The notes beneath the pieces were generated by a model that was given only the letters and a program-made list of their open reading frames with translations, was not told where the DNA came from and searched no databases. DNA of 56,499 nucleotides from an uncultured Burkholderiales bacterium. Lineage in GTDB: Bacteria > Pseudomonadota > Gammaproteobacteria > Burkholderiales > Burkholderiaceae_C. Location: assembly GCA_903935585.1 (NCBI GenBank), contig CAIZSE010000026.1:1-56499 (forward strand). The letters run 5' to 3'. Positions 50,060-56,499 of this stretch are shown here, one piece after another (position 1 is the stretch's first letter; every line of letters begins with the position of its first letter). Both the position numbers and the translations under genes were made by a program.

Positions 50060-51148
50060 ATGGCATTTCAACAAGAACCCTCTTTCCAGCATGGTCAGTC
50101 CGCCCGCACCGCGATCCTGTATTGCAACTTGGGCACGCCCAGCGCGCCCACGGCACCGGCCCTGCGCAAATACCTGGCCGAATTTTTGGGTGACAGCCGT
50201 GTGGTCGAAATCCCCAAACCCATCTGGTGGCTGATCCTGCACGGCATCATCTTGCGCGTACGACCCGCCAAGTCGGCGGCCAAATACGCCAGCATCTGGA
50301 CCGAGCAAGGCTCCCCCCTCAAAGCCAATACCGAGCAACAAGCGCTGTCTCTGGGCGCGGCCATGCAAAAGAGCGGCCACAGCGTGTCGGTGCGGTTTGC
50401 CATGCGCTATGGCCAGCCTTCCGTTCCCGTACAGCTTGACGCCCTCAAGGCCGAAGGCGTGCAGCGTGTGTTGATCGTGACCGCCTACCCGCAATACAGC
50501 GGCACCACCACGGCCAGTGTGTTCGATGCGGTGTACCGATGGGGCCTGAAAACGCGCCTCATCCCCGAGATGCGCTTTGTCAACCGTTACCACGACGACC
50601 CACGCTACATCGCTGCCTTGGCGCAGACCGTGCGCGATCATTGGGCTGCAAATGGCCAAGCCGAGCAGTTGGTGATGAGTTTTCATGGCGTGCCCGAGCG
50701 GACCCTTCAACTGGGCGACCCTTACCACTGCGAATGCCTGAAAACCGGCCGTCTGCTGGCCGAGGCGCTCAGCCTGAGCAAAGAACAATACAAACTCACT
50801 TTCCAGTCGCGCTTTGGCAAAGCCAAATGGCTGGAGCCCTACACCGAACCCACGCTGATCGCCATGGCCGAACAAGGGGTGAAAAAGGTGGATGTGATCT
50901 GCCCGGGTTTCACCAGTGATTGCCTGGAGACGCTGGAAGAGATTCAGCAAGAAGCACAGGAAGCCTTCTTGCACGCGGGCGGCGAAAAGTTCAGTTACGT
51001 CCCCTGCCTGAACAACAACCCCCACTGGATCGACGCCCTGGCAGCCATCAGCCTGGACCACATGCAGGGCTGGGATTTGTCAGCACCCGATGAAAAGGCA
51101 TTGGCGGCCAGCCGGGCTCGGGCCTTGGCGCATGGTGCGAAGGCCTGA
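50060..51148 (+). CDS. hemH: Ferrochelatase
   Basis: This 362-residue enzyme inserts Fe(II) into protoporphyrin IX, the last step of haem b synthesis. Family features are ILYCNLGTPSAPTAPALRKYLAEFL (in part), DSRVVEIPKPIWW, VMSFHGVPERTLQLGDPY with the catalytic histidine, LTFQSRFGKAKWLEPYTEP and the conserved acidic residues of VICPGFTSDCLETLEEI. GGGAGA lies nine bases before the ATG at 50060. The frame is open far upstream, but that is antisense to the HAD gene. Haem supply suits the many haem proteins encoded around it. Confidence 0.95.
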   Translation: MAFQQEPSFQHGQSARTAILYCNLGTPSAPTAPALRKYLAEFLGDSRVVEIPKPIWWLILHGIILRVRPAKSAAKYASIWTEQGSPLKANTEQQALSLGAAMQKSGHSVSVRFAMRYGQPSVPVQLDALKAEGVQRVLIVTAYPQYSGTTTASVFDAVYRWGLKTRLIPEMRFVNRYHDDPRYIAALAQTVRDHWAANGQAEQLVMSFHGVPERTLQLGDPYHCECLKTGRLLAEALSLSKEQYKLTFQSRFGKAKWLEPYTEPTLIAMAEQGVKKVDVICPGFTSDCLETLEEIQQEAQEAFLHAGGEKFSYVPCLNNNPHWIDALAAISLDHMQGWDLSAPDEKALAASRARALAHGAKA

Positions 51149-51165
51149 GACAGGGCCAACAAAGA

Positions 51166-51179
51166 CCCCTTTAATGGGG
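51166..51179. terminator. Small hairpin between convergent hemH and metallo-hydrolase genes
   Basis: CCCC-TTTAAT-GGGG sits in the 35-base gap between two converging genes, with T-rich flanks on both sides (CACTTTAAAAG on plus, TCTTTGTT on minus). The stem is short, so termination may be partial. Confidence 0.4.
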
Positions 51180-51183
51180 CACT

Positions 51184-52182
51184 TTAAAAGGCGACTTTTT
51201 CGGCCTCGATGTACGCCAGGCTGACGTACTTGCCAATGTTCCCATCGAAACCCTGCATGGTCTTGGCACGCGCGGCGACACGCGGGTCTTTCAGCACGGC
51301 GGCTTTCGCCTCGGCTTCCGACTTGCCGTCTTCCACCATCTTCAGGCAAGGCTCCCAGATACCCGCCATGAAGTCGCCATAGGTCTTGAGCAGGTCTTTG
51401 CGGGCTTGGCCATGGCCTGGCGCCCACAACTGCTCACCCGTGGCCGCCATCAGGGCTTTGTAGTATTTGAAGGTGCCTGGATAAGAGCCCTCGTCCATGT
51501 TGGCGATGCGGTTGGTCATGGCGATGTCGCCCACGGCCGTGAGTTTGTCTTGCACCACCTCGACACACAAATCAGAGGGGGTGTGCGCCGTGCCGTAGTG
51601 GTGCATGCGCAAAGTCACATCACCAAACTGCAAGACCTGGCCATGCTGCACGGCGGTGTTGGGCAAAACCACCTGGGTGCCCAACGTGGACTGGTTGGTC
51701 CACCGCTCCATCAGGCTGCGCCACAGGTTGCCTTCTGTGCCCTTGAGTTTTTCGATCGTGCTGGGCAATGCATAAATGGGAAGCTTGTCGCCATAGGTCT
51801 TGACGAAAGCGTGGTTGCCCAGCCAATGGTCTCCGTGGTAGTGGCTATTGAACACGGCCACGACCGGCTTGTCGGTCACCTTGCGGATCATGCGGATGGC
51901 CATCTGGCCAATTTGCAGCGAAGCCCCCGAGTCGAGCACCACCACACCCGCTGATGTGACCACAAAAATCACGTTGGACATCATGCCCCGGTTTTCAGGG
52001 GTGGGAAAGCCATCGGGTGAATAGACCATCCAGACATGCGGCGAGAGTTGTTGGGCAGGGATGTCGGCCACGGGTGGGCCTTCGATGAACTCCTGCGCTT
52101 GCTGCGCCAGCAAGCGGGCTTCAGGCCACAAAACGGCACCGCACAGTGCGGCGCTGCCTAAAAGCCATTGTCTTCTTTTCAT
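51184..52182 (-). CDS. Exported metallo-beta-lactamase-fold hydrolase (SoxH-like)
   Basis: This 332-residue protein has an N-terminal export signal with twin arginines (MKRRQWLLGSAALCG, Tat-like) and a beta-lactamase-fold zinc site: His114, His116, Asp118 and His119 in NSHYHGDHWLG. Downstream are TAHTPSDL (third ligand region), AVGDIAMTNR with an aspartate, and WAPGHGQ. Similar proteins are encoded in or near sox and PQQ-dependent dehydrogenase clusters and are called SoxH or quinoprotein-relay hydrolases. Their role is unsettled; SoxH is dispensable for thiosulfate oxidation in Paracoccus. It follows soxB by about 100 bases on the same strand. Confidence 0.8.
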   Translation of the reverse strand: MKRRQWLLGSAALCGAVLWPEARLLAQQAQEFIEGPPVADIPAQQLSPHVWMVYSPDGFPTPENRGMMSNVIFVVTSAGVVVLDSGASLQIGQMAIRMIRKVTDKPVVAVFNSHYHGDHWLGNHAFVKTYGDKLPIYALPSTIEKLKGTEGNLWRSLMERWTNQSTLGTQVVLPNTAVQHGQVLQFGDVTLRMHHYGTAHTPSDLCVEVVQDKLTAVGDIAMTNRIANMDEGSYPGTFKYYKALMAATGEQLWAPGHGQARKDLLKTYGDFMAGIWEPCLKMVEDGKSEAEAKAAVLKDPRVAARAKTMQGFDGNIGKYVSLAYIEAEKVAF

Positions 52183-52284
52183 GATGCTGAACTCCTGCGA
52201 TGGGACAACGCTTTCAGGGGGCTGTGTGTGACTGTGAGGGACTGTGAAGCGAGAGGCGGCACGACGAAGTGCCGCAAATTTCGT

Positions 52285-54018
52285 TCAGGCCACATAACCC
52301 TTGTTGGGCAATGCACCCATGATTTTTGGGGCGTTGAGTTTGCGGGGTTTGACGCGTCCGCCCTGGGCCTTGAGCCAGGTCTCCACCACATCCCAGACCT
52401 GCTTGTTGCCCTGGTTACGGGCTTCTTCAGCCACGGGGGCCCAGCCCGCCACTTTGTACTTTTTGCCCGATTCGATCAGCTGCCCCTTCAAGCGCAAGTC
52501 ACCAATGCGGCTGCCTGCGGCACCGACCGGATTGCAGCTGTAAGACAAGCCGCCCACACGCACCATGTCACCGCCTTGCTGGTAATAAGGGTCGGGGTTG
52601 AACAGGTTATCGGCCACATCCTCCAGCACGGTCTTGATGGTCTCGCCCGTCATCTCGGTCACCGTGGCATACGAGTAAGTGGTGGCCGTCATGTCCAGCA
52701 GCCACTCACGCGTGATGGCCTGGCCCGGCAGCAGCGTGGTCCCCCAACGGAAGCCGGGTGAGAAGGCGATTTCGGCGCCCTGCACTTCCAACAAGGCATC
52801 GATCAGCAACTGGTCACCCGTGCCATTGAAGTTGCCACGGCGGTAAAGCAGGCCATCGGTCACCGCCAATTTCTCGGCCAACTTGGATTCGTAAGGTGCG
52901 CGTACCCTGGTGATCAGCGCATCCATCTCCTTGTCAGCCGGCAGCATGTTGGAAAACACGGGCAACAACTTGTAGCGGAAGTCAGTGACTTTTTTATCCT
53001 TGACTTCGAAATCGAGCACGCCCAGAAACTTGCCATTGGAGCCCGCATTGGTCACCAGGGTCTTGCCCCCCTTGTTGGAGATGATGGAGGCCACAGGCAT
53101 GCCATCGTGCGTATGGCCACCCATGATGGCGTCGATGCCACTCACACGGCTGGCCATCTTCAGGTCCACATCCATGCCGTTGTGGCTGATGACCACCACC
53201 ACCTGCGCACCCTTGCCACGGGCTTCGTTGACCATCTTCTGCATGTTCTCGTCCTGGATGCCGAACTCCCAGTCAGCCACCATGTAGCGCGGATTGGCAA
53301 TCGGCGTGTAAGGAAAAGCCTGGCCGATGATGGCGCAAGGCACACCATTGATTTCGCGGATCACATAGGGCTTGAACACCGGATCACCAAAGTCACTGGT
53401 CTTGATGTTCTGGGCCAAAAAGTCGACTTTGCCCGCAAAGTCTTTTTCAACAATTTCTTTCACGCGTTCCATGCCCAGCGTGAATTCCCAATGGCCTGTC
53501 ATCACGTCAACGCCCAGCAGTTTGCAGGCATCCACCATGTCCTGGCCGTTGGTCCACAGGCTGGTGCCAGAGCCTTGCCAGGTGTCACCCCCATCGAGCA
53601 GCAAGGCACCGGGCCGGCTGGCTTTCATGCGCTTGACCAGGGTGGCCAAGTGCGCGAAACCACCCACCTTGCCGTATCGTTTGGCCGCCTTTTCGAAATC
53701 CAGAAAAGTCAAAGCGTGTGCTTCTGCCGTGCCGGGTCGTATCTTGGCCACCTGAAGCAAATACTCCCCAACCAAATGCGGCAAATTGCCCTGCATGTTG
53801 CCAATGCCCATGTTGATGCTGGGCTCGCGAAAATAAATGGGTTTGAGCTGCGCATGGCAATCGGTCATGTGCAGAAAAGACACGTTGCCGAACTTCGGGA
53901 TGTCATAAAGCCCGTTGGCAGCCGTGGCTGCAGGGGCTTGTGCATAAGCGCCCATGCTCAGGCCCGCCATCGTGCCGGCACCCATGACCTGGATAAATTC
54001 GCGTTTGGAAAGATTCAT
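52285..54018 (-). CDS. soxB: Thiosulfohydrolase SoxB
   Basis: This 577-residue periplasmic protein of the 5'-nucleotidase family hydrolyses the sulfonate from SoxY-bound sulfur intermediates, using two manganese ions. Metal-site motifs are FLHMTDCHAQLKP, LLDGGDTWQGSGTS, MTGHWEFTLG and VISHNGMDVD...GGHTHDGMP. The start MNLSKREFIQVMGAGTMAG looks like a Tat-type signal with KR in place of RR, ending near AYAQAP. The ATG at 54018 is preferred over a GTG four codons upstream. An intrinsic terminator lies between soxX and soxB, followed by a TATATA-containing stretch (54040-54030) that could be its own promoter. Confidence 0.95.
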   Translation of the reverse strand: MNLSKREFIQVMGAGTMAGLSMGAYAQAPAATAANGLYDIPKFGNVSFLHMTDCHAQLKPIYFREPSINMGIGNMQGNLPHLVGEYLLQVAKIRPGTAEAHALTFLDFEKAAKRYGKVGGFAHLATLVKRMKASRPGALLLDGGDTWQGSGTSLWTNGQDMVDACKLLGVDVMTGHWEFTLGMERVKEIVEKDFAGKVDFLAQNIKTSDFGDPVFKPYVIREINGVPCAIIGQAFPYTPIANPRYMVADWEFGIQDENMQKMVNEARGKGAQVVVVISHNGMDVDLKMASRVSGIDAIMGGHTHDGMPVASIISNKGGKTLVTNAGSNGKFLGVLDFEVKDKKVTDFRYKLLPVFSNMLPADKEMDALITRVRAPYESKLAEKLAVTDGLLYRRGNFNGTGDQLLIDALLEVQGAEIAFSPGFRWGTTLLPGQAITREWLLDMTATTYSYATVTEMTGETIKTVLEDVADNLFNPDPYYQQGGDMVRVGGLSYSCNPVGAAGSRIGDLRLKGQLIESGKKYKVAGWAPVAEEARNQGNKQVWDVVETWLKAQGGRVKPRKLNAPKIMGALPNKGYVA

Positions 54019-54046
54019 ATTGGCAACCACTGATATATAACGGTCT

Positions 54047-54072
54047 AAAAAACCCGGACAAGCCGGGTTTTT
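54047..54072 (-). terminator. Intrinsic terminator/attenuator between soxX and soxB
   Basis: CCCGG-loop-CCGGG with flanking A and T tracts (AAAAACCCGG ... CCGGGTTTTTT on the minus strand) starts seven bases after the soxX stop. It should reduce read-through into soxB. The symmetrical tracts make it potentially bidirectional. Confidence 0.8.
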
Positions 54073-54078
54073 CAGGAT

Positions 54079-54735
54079 TTACTGGTTAACGGGGGATTTG
54101 GGATCGAGCAACAAACCCACGATGTGACGAACTTGGGTTTCATTGAGGATGCCCATGTGTCCTGCGCGTGGCATGTTGGAGCAAGCGTTGTAAGCCTTGG
54201 CATTCCAGATCTTGCCCCAGGTGTATTCCACCATGGCCTTGCTGGCTGGATCGTCCGGGTTGCTCACACCACGGATCTTGCCGTAGTTGTAAAGGCTGGG
54301 GCCGATGGTGCCGTAAGAAATTTCTTTCTTGTCCATCTGGTGGCAGTTGTAGCAATTGCCGCCATTGACCGCAGTCGCCGAATCGGTCCAGGTCAAGCCA
54401 CGGCCGCTTTGGGCAATGGCCTCGCCTTGCTTCCAGTCGCCAATGAACTTGCCGTCCGAAGGCCACTTGATGGCTTTGAGGTTGGATTCCTCAATGGCTT
54501 TCGCGGTTTTTTCGTCCAACGGCTTGCCAGCCACATCGGCTTCGCTGCAGACGCGGTTGGTTTCGTCGGTGGCCGTGATGCGCGCCACTTTGACATGACT
54601 TTCATCCCGGAAAGAGGCCTTGACGATTTTCTCCGTCAGTGCGTTGATCTCGGCCACGGAAGGACCGGAAGCGCAGCCTGCAGCCACCAAAGCGGCAGCC
54701 AAGCTGGCCAATACAAGTTGGGTCTTTTTGTTCAT
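54079..54735 (-). CDS. soxX: SoxX, c-type cytochrome subunit of SoxAX, predicted lipoprotein
   Basis: This 218-residue protein has one haem-binding motif CYNCH (128-132) and a probable distal ligand Met188 in CSNMPRAGH, as in SoxX. With SoxA it attaches thiosulfate to the cysteine of SoxY. The N-terminus has a lipobox, LVAAGC with Cys21, so unlike soluble SoxX it may be membrane-anchored. Residues 22-110 form an extra N-terminal region that is longer than in the short SoxX proteins. It starts 18 bases after soxA. Confidence 0.93.
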   Translation of the reverse strand: MNKKTQLVLASLAAALVAAGCASGPSVAEINALTEKIVKASFRDESHVKVARITATDETNRVCSEADVAGKPLDEKTAKAIEESNLKAIKWPSDGKFIGDWKQGEAIAQSGRGLTWTDSATAVNGGNCYNCHQMDKKEISYGTIGPSLYNYGKIRGVSNPDDPASKAMVEYTWGKIWNAKAYNACSNMPRAGHMGILNETQVRHIVGLLLDPKSPVNQ

Positions 54736-54753
54736 GAATTTCTCCTGGTCGGA

Positions 54754-55557
54754 TCAGCGCTTGATGGCCGGTGCAATCGATGCGGCACCCTTGGCATTCA
54801 CACCCAAATAGGTGGACAAGGCCACAGTGGCGTCACTGGCAAAACCAGGATACGGGAAACGCTGCTGGCGGTAACAATCGTTCAGGCGCAGTTGCATGCT
54901 CCACATCTGGCCGTTCGAGACGCGGTAGGCGGGCCAGGCTGCAAAGCCGACACCATCGCCAGGGTTCTTGGTCAGGATGGGCAGGTCTTGCAGGCGAATG
55001 CGTTTTCCTTCTTCACCGTGGCAAGAGGCGCAAGAAAAATCGTGCGACCCGCCTCTTTGAAAAAACAGACGCTTGCCCACTTCGTAAAAGGTTTTCTCTT
55101 GCTGGTGCGACTGCGACAGGTTGAACTTGAGGCCCTTGGATTCGGCGGCGATCCAGGTCGCCAAAGCGGTGACGTTGGCCATTTCACCTCGGCCAAAAGG
55201 GGTTTTGGAAATTTCGGCGGCATTGAAGCCTTGCAGGTTTTCCATGCAGGTGACCAGGCGCGACTCCAGGTCTTGCATGCGCTGGGTATCGGCAAAGTAA
55301 CGGGGCAACTCCACAAAAACGCCTTTGACAACCCCTGGGCCTTTGCCCAGATCGCATTTTTCAAGGGTCACGTTTTTAGGACCACGGTTTTTTTTCCAGA
55401 GGTCTTCACCTTTAGCCTCAAACAGGTCGGCCGGGTTGCCGTCTTGCAACATGGCACGGTATTCGTCGATGCCCTGACTGGCTGATTTTTGGGCCAAGAC
55501 AGGCATTGCGCTCAAGGTCAATGCCGCAGCAAAGGCCAGGGTTGAAGCTTTTTTCAT
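54754..55557 (-). CDS. soxA: SoxA, c-type cytochrome subunit of SoxAX (mono-haem type)
   Basis: This 267-residue periplasmic protein has a signal peptide ending near VLAQKS. One haem motif CASCH (176-180) is present, and the cysteine-persulfide haem ligand is Cys228 in LNDCYRQQRFPYPG. The position of the first haem in di-haem SoxA is occupied by Cys68 and Cys104, which should form the structural disulfide of mono-haem forms. The start at 55557 has GAGGTG upstream; a GTG two codons earlier overlaps that site and is rejected. A terminator hairpin lies between soxZ and soxA. Confidence 0.95.
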   Translation of the reverse strand: MKKASTLAFAAALTLSAMPVLAQKSASQGIDEYRAMLQDGNPADLFEAKGEDLWKKNRGPKNVTLEKCDLGKGPGVVKGVFVELPRYFADTQRMQDLESRLVTCMENLQGFNAAEISKTPFGRGEMANVTALATWIAAESKGLKFNLSQSHQQEKTFYEVGKRLFFQRGGSHDFSCASCHGEEGKRIRLQDLPILTKNPGDGVGFAAWPAYRVSNGQMWSMQLRLNDCYRQQRFPYPGFASDATVALSTYLGVNAKGAASIAPAIKR

Positions 55558-55584
55558 TGTCACCTCTTTGAATTAATAGACCGC

Positions 55585-55616
55585 AAAAAGGGCGAAGCTT
55601 TGGCTCCACCCTTTTT
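55585..55616 (-). terminator. Intrinsic terminator/attenuator between soxZ and soxA
   Basis: On the minus strand AAAAAGGG pairs with CCCTTTTT around an inner GGAGC-CAAA-GCTTC stem, giving a long hairpin ending in five Ts. It starts 17 bases after the soxZ stop and ends about 28 bases before the soxA ATG. Confidence 0.75.
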
Positions 55617-55632
55617 CAAGCTCTCAGGACAG

Positions 55633-55944
55633 TCATGACACCGTGGCTTCGTCGGTGCGGCTGTCGCCCTTGTTGTCTTTCCAGGTCACTGCGATCTTGT
55701 CACCTGCCTTGGCACCTTTGACCGCGAACTGAAGGAACGGGTTTTTAGACACTGCAGGGCCCCATTCGGCGGCCAGCACAGGCTTGCCGTTGTGGGTGGC
55801 TGTGACCTCCTGGATGAACCAGGCAGGCACAGTTTTGCCAGCAGCGTCTTTGCGCTGACCGGACTCCATTTCGTGGCTCATGAGCACACGAATGGTCGCT
55901 TTGTCGCCAGAGGCTTGGGCACGAATGCGCATCGGATCTGCCAT
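55633..55944 (-). CDS. soxZ: SoxZ, sulfur carrier complex subunit
   Basis: This 103-residue protein begins MADPMRIRAQASGDKATIRVLMSHEMESGQR (quoted in part: RVLMSHEMESGQR), the signature of SoxZ, and has an immunoglobulin-like beta fold without a signal peptide. It is exported as a complex with SoxY, whose Tat signal serves both. It lies 54 bases after soxY. Confidence 0.95.
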   Translation of the reverse strand: MADPMRIRAQASGDKATIRVLMSHEMESGQRKDAAGKTVPAWFIQEVTATHNGKPVLAAEWGPAVSKNPFLQFAVKGAKAGDKIAVTWKDNKGDSRTDEATVS

Positions 55945-55998
55945 TTTTTTCTCCTAAATCTTTCAATGAATCAATGTGTGGGGGGTTCGTGCCGGGGT

Positions 55999-56454
55999 TT
56001 AACCGCCACATCCACCCAAAGTGACTTTGACTTCTTTTTTAGCCCACAAGGCTTTGCCGTCGTTCATGATGGCCACAGCGTAGACATCCGAGGATTGACC
56101 CATCTTGGCGCGGGTCGAAAAGTTGGCTTCTACCGCATCGGACACATGGAACAAGGCGACCAGGGCCGACGGGTTCTTTTCGACCATGATGAGCAATTGC
56201 TTGACGCCTGGCAGGGAAGTGCTGGCGCCCAAAGGCACTACAGCACCGTTTTCAGCGATGTCCGGACCGGTGATGGTCACATCCTTGCTCTCGGCCAGGC
56301 TGGTCGCACCGGCGGCTTTGGCGGAATCTTGCACCGACTTGGCGTCGAATGCGGCTTTGTTAAAGGCTGCGTGGGCGAACTGGGGGAAACCAGCAGAGGC
56401 CAAAAGGCCAGCCACGACAGCAGTTTGCTTGAGTGTCTCGCGACGGGTTTGCAT
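55999..56454 (-). CDS. soxY: SoxY, sulfur carrier protein
   Basis: This 151-residue protein has a twin-arginine signal MQTRRETLKQTAVVAG ending near AHAAF. Its C-terminal swinging arm is GGCGG, with Cys149 carrying the sulfur substrate during thiosulfate oxidation. A central beta domain includes ALVALFHVSDAVEANFSTRAK (in part). AAGGAGATATC precedes the ATG. It is the first sox gene in the window. Upstream, bases 56455-56499 hold only its ribosome site and the edge of its leader, so a soxCD or regulator gene may lie beyond the window. Confidence 0.95.
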   Translation of the reverse strand: MQTRRETLKQTAVVAGLLASAGFPQFAHAAFNKAAFDAKSVQDSAKAAGATSLAESKDVTITGPDIAENGAVVPLGASTSLPGVKQLLIMVEKNPSALVALFHVSDAVEANFSTRAKMGQSSDVYAVAIMNDGKALWAKKEVKVTLGGCGG

Positions 56455-56499
56455 CTGATATCTCCTTGATGGTTGAGTGATGCTATTGAAACAGGCTTG

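Noticed and set aside
1..56499. CRISPR array, prophage or intact insertion sequence
   Set aside because: No regularly spaced repeat-spacer pattern, phage structural gene or complete transposase was seen anywhere; only the IS3 scar at 12718-12819 remains.

Overview
The window looks like the chromosome of a beta-proteobacterium of the order Burkholderiales, most likely Comamonadaceae. This rests on gene content and protein character (trigger factor-ClpP-ClpX-Lon block preceded by tRNA-Leu, TctABC-type transporter, a narK1K2GHJI operon, a class II ribonucleotide reductase, a sox cluster) and on the moderately GC-rich coding style. No database search was possible, so the taxon is an inference.

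Layout. (1) 1-12606: a catabolic island. A tripartite tricarboxylate-type transporter (tctC, tctB, start of tctA), a 3-ketosteroid-dehydrogenase-like flavoprotein and a shikimate-dehydrogenase-like enzyme are on the minus strand. Divergent from them is a plus-strand set: Gfo/Idh/MocA oxidoreductase, IclR regulator, a second KstD-like flavoprotein fused to a NIPSNAP region, a TIM-barrel isomerase, an acyl-CoA dehydrogenase and a CoA-transferase. The substrate is unknown. The enzyme set suggests stepwise dehydrogenation of a cyclic alcohol/ketone followed by CoA-linked degradation. (2) 12607-13696: an IS3-family transposase remnant, tRNA-Cys and two identical tRNA-Gly genes. (3) 13697-19787: lon, clpX, clpP, tig and tRNA-Leu, the protein quality-control block. 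(4) 19903-26262: an RND efflux pump with a lipoprotein adaptor, divergent from two squalene/phytoene-synthase-family genes. (5) 26278-42187: respiratory nitrate reduction. narK1-narK2-narG-narH-narJ-narI is followed by a parvulin, a carbonic anhydrase, a nitroreductase and a hemerythrin-like protein in one tight minus-strand run. Upstream, nsrR-narX-narL overlap one another by 4 bases each. A perfect FNR-type dyad lies between narL and narK1. (6) 42239-46185: class II ribonucleotide reductase and an acyl-CoA dehydrogenase. (7) 46281-48634: an NO-response operon (di-iron repair protein, NPD-family flavoprotein, ferredoxin) behind a predicted NsrR site. (8) 48671-51148: glutathione transferase, HAD hydrolase and ferrochelatase. 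(9) 51184-56454: soxY-soxZ-soxA-soxX-soxB plus a metallo-hydrolase, for periplasmic thiosulfate oxidation.

Together the genes describe a facultative organism that can respire nitrate, repair NO damage, draw electrons from reduced sulfur and use an organic acid or alicyclic substrate. The most interesting signals are regulatory and architectural: the flavoprotein-NIPSNAP fusion in an unassigned catabolic cluster, the nsrR-narX-narL operon with an NsrR-like box, the matching box before the scdA-npd-fdxA operon whose NPD protein has four extra C-terminal cysteines, and intrinsic hairpins that divide the sox cluster into YZ | AX | B.
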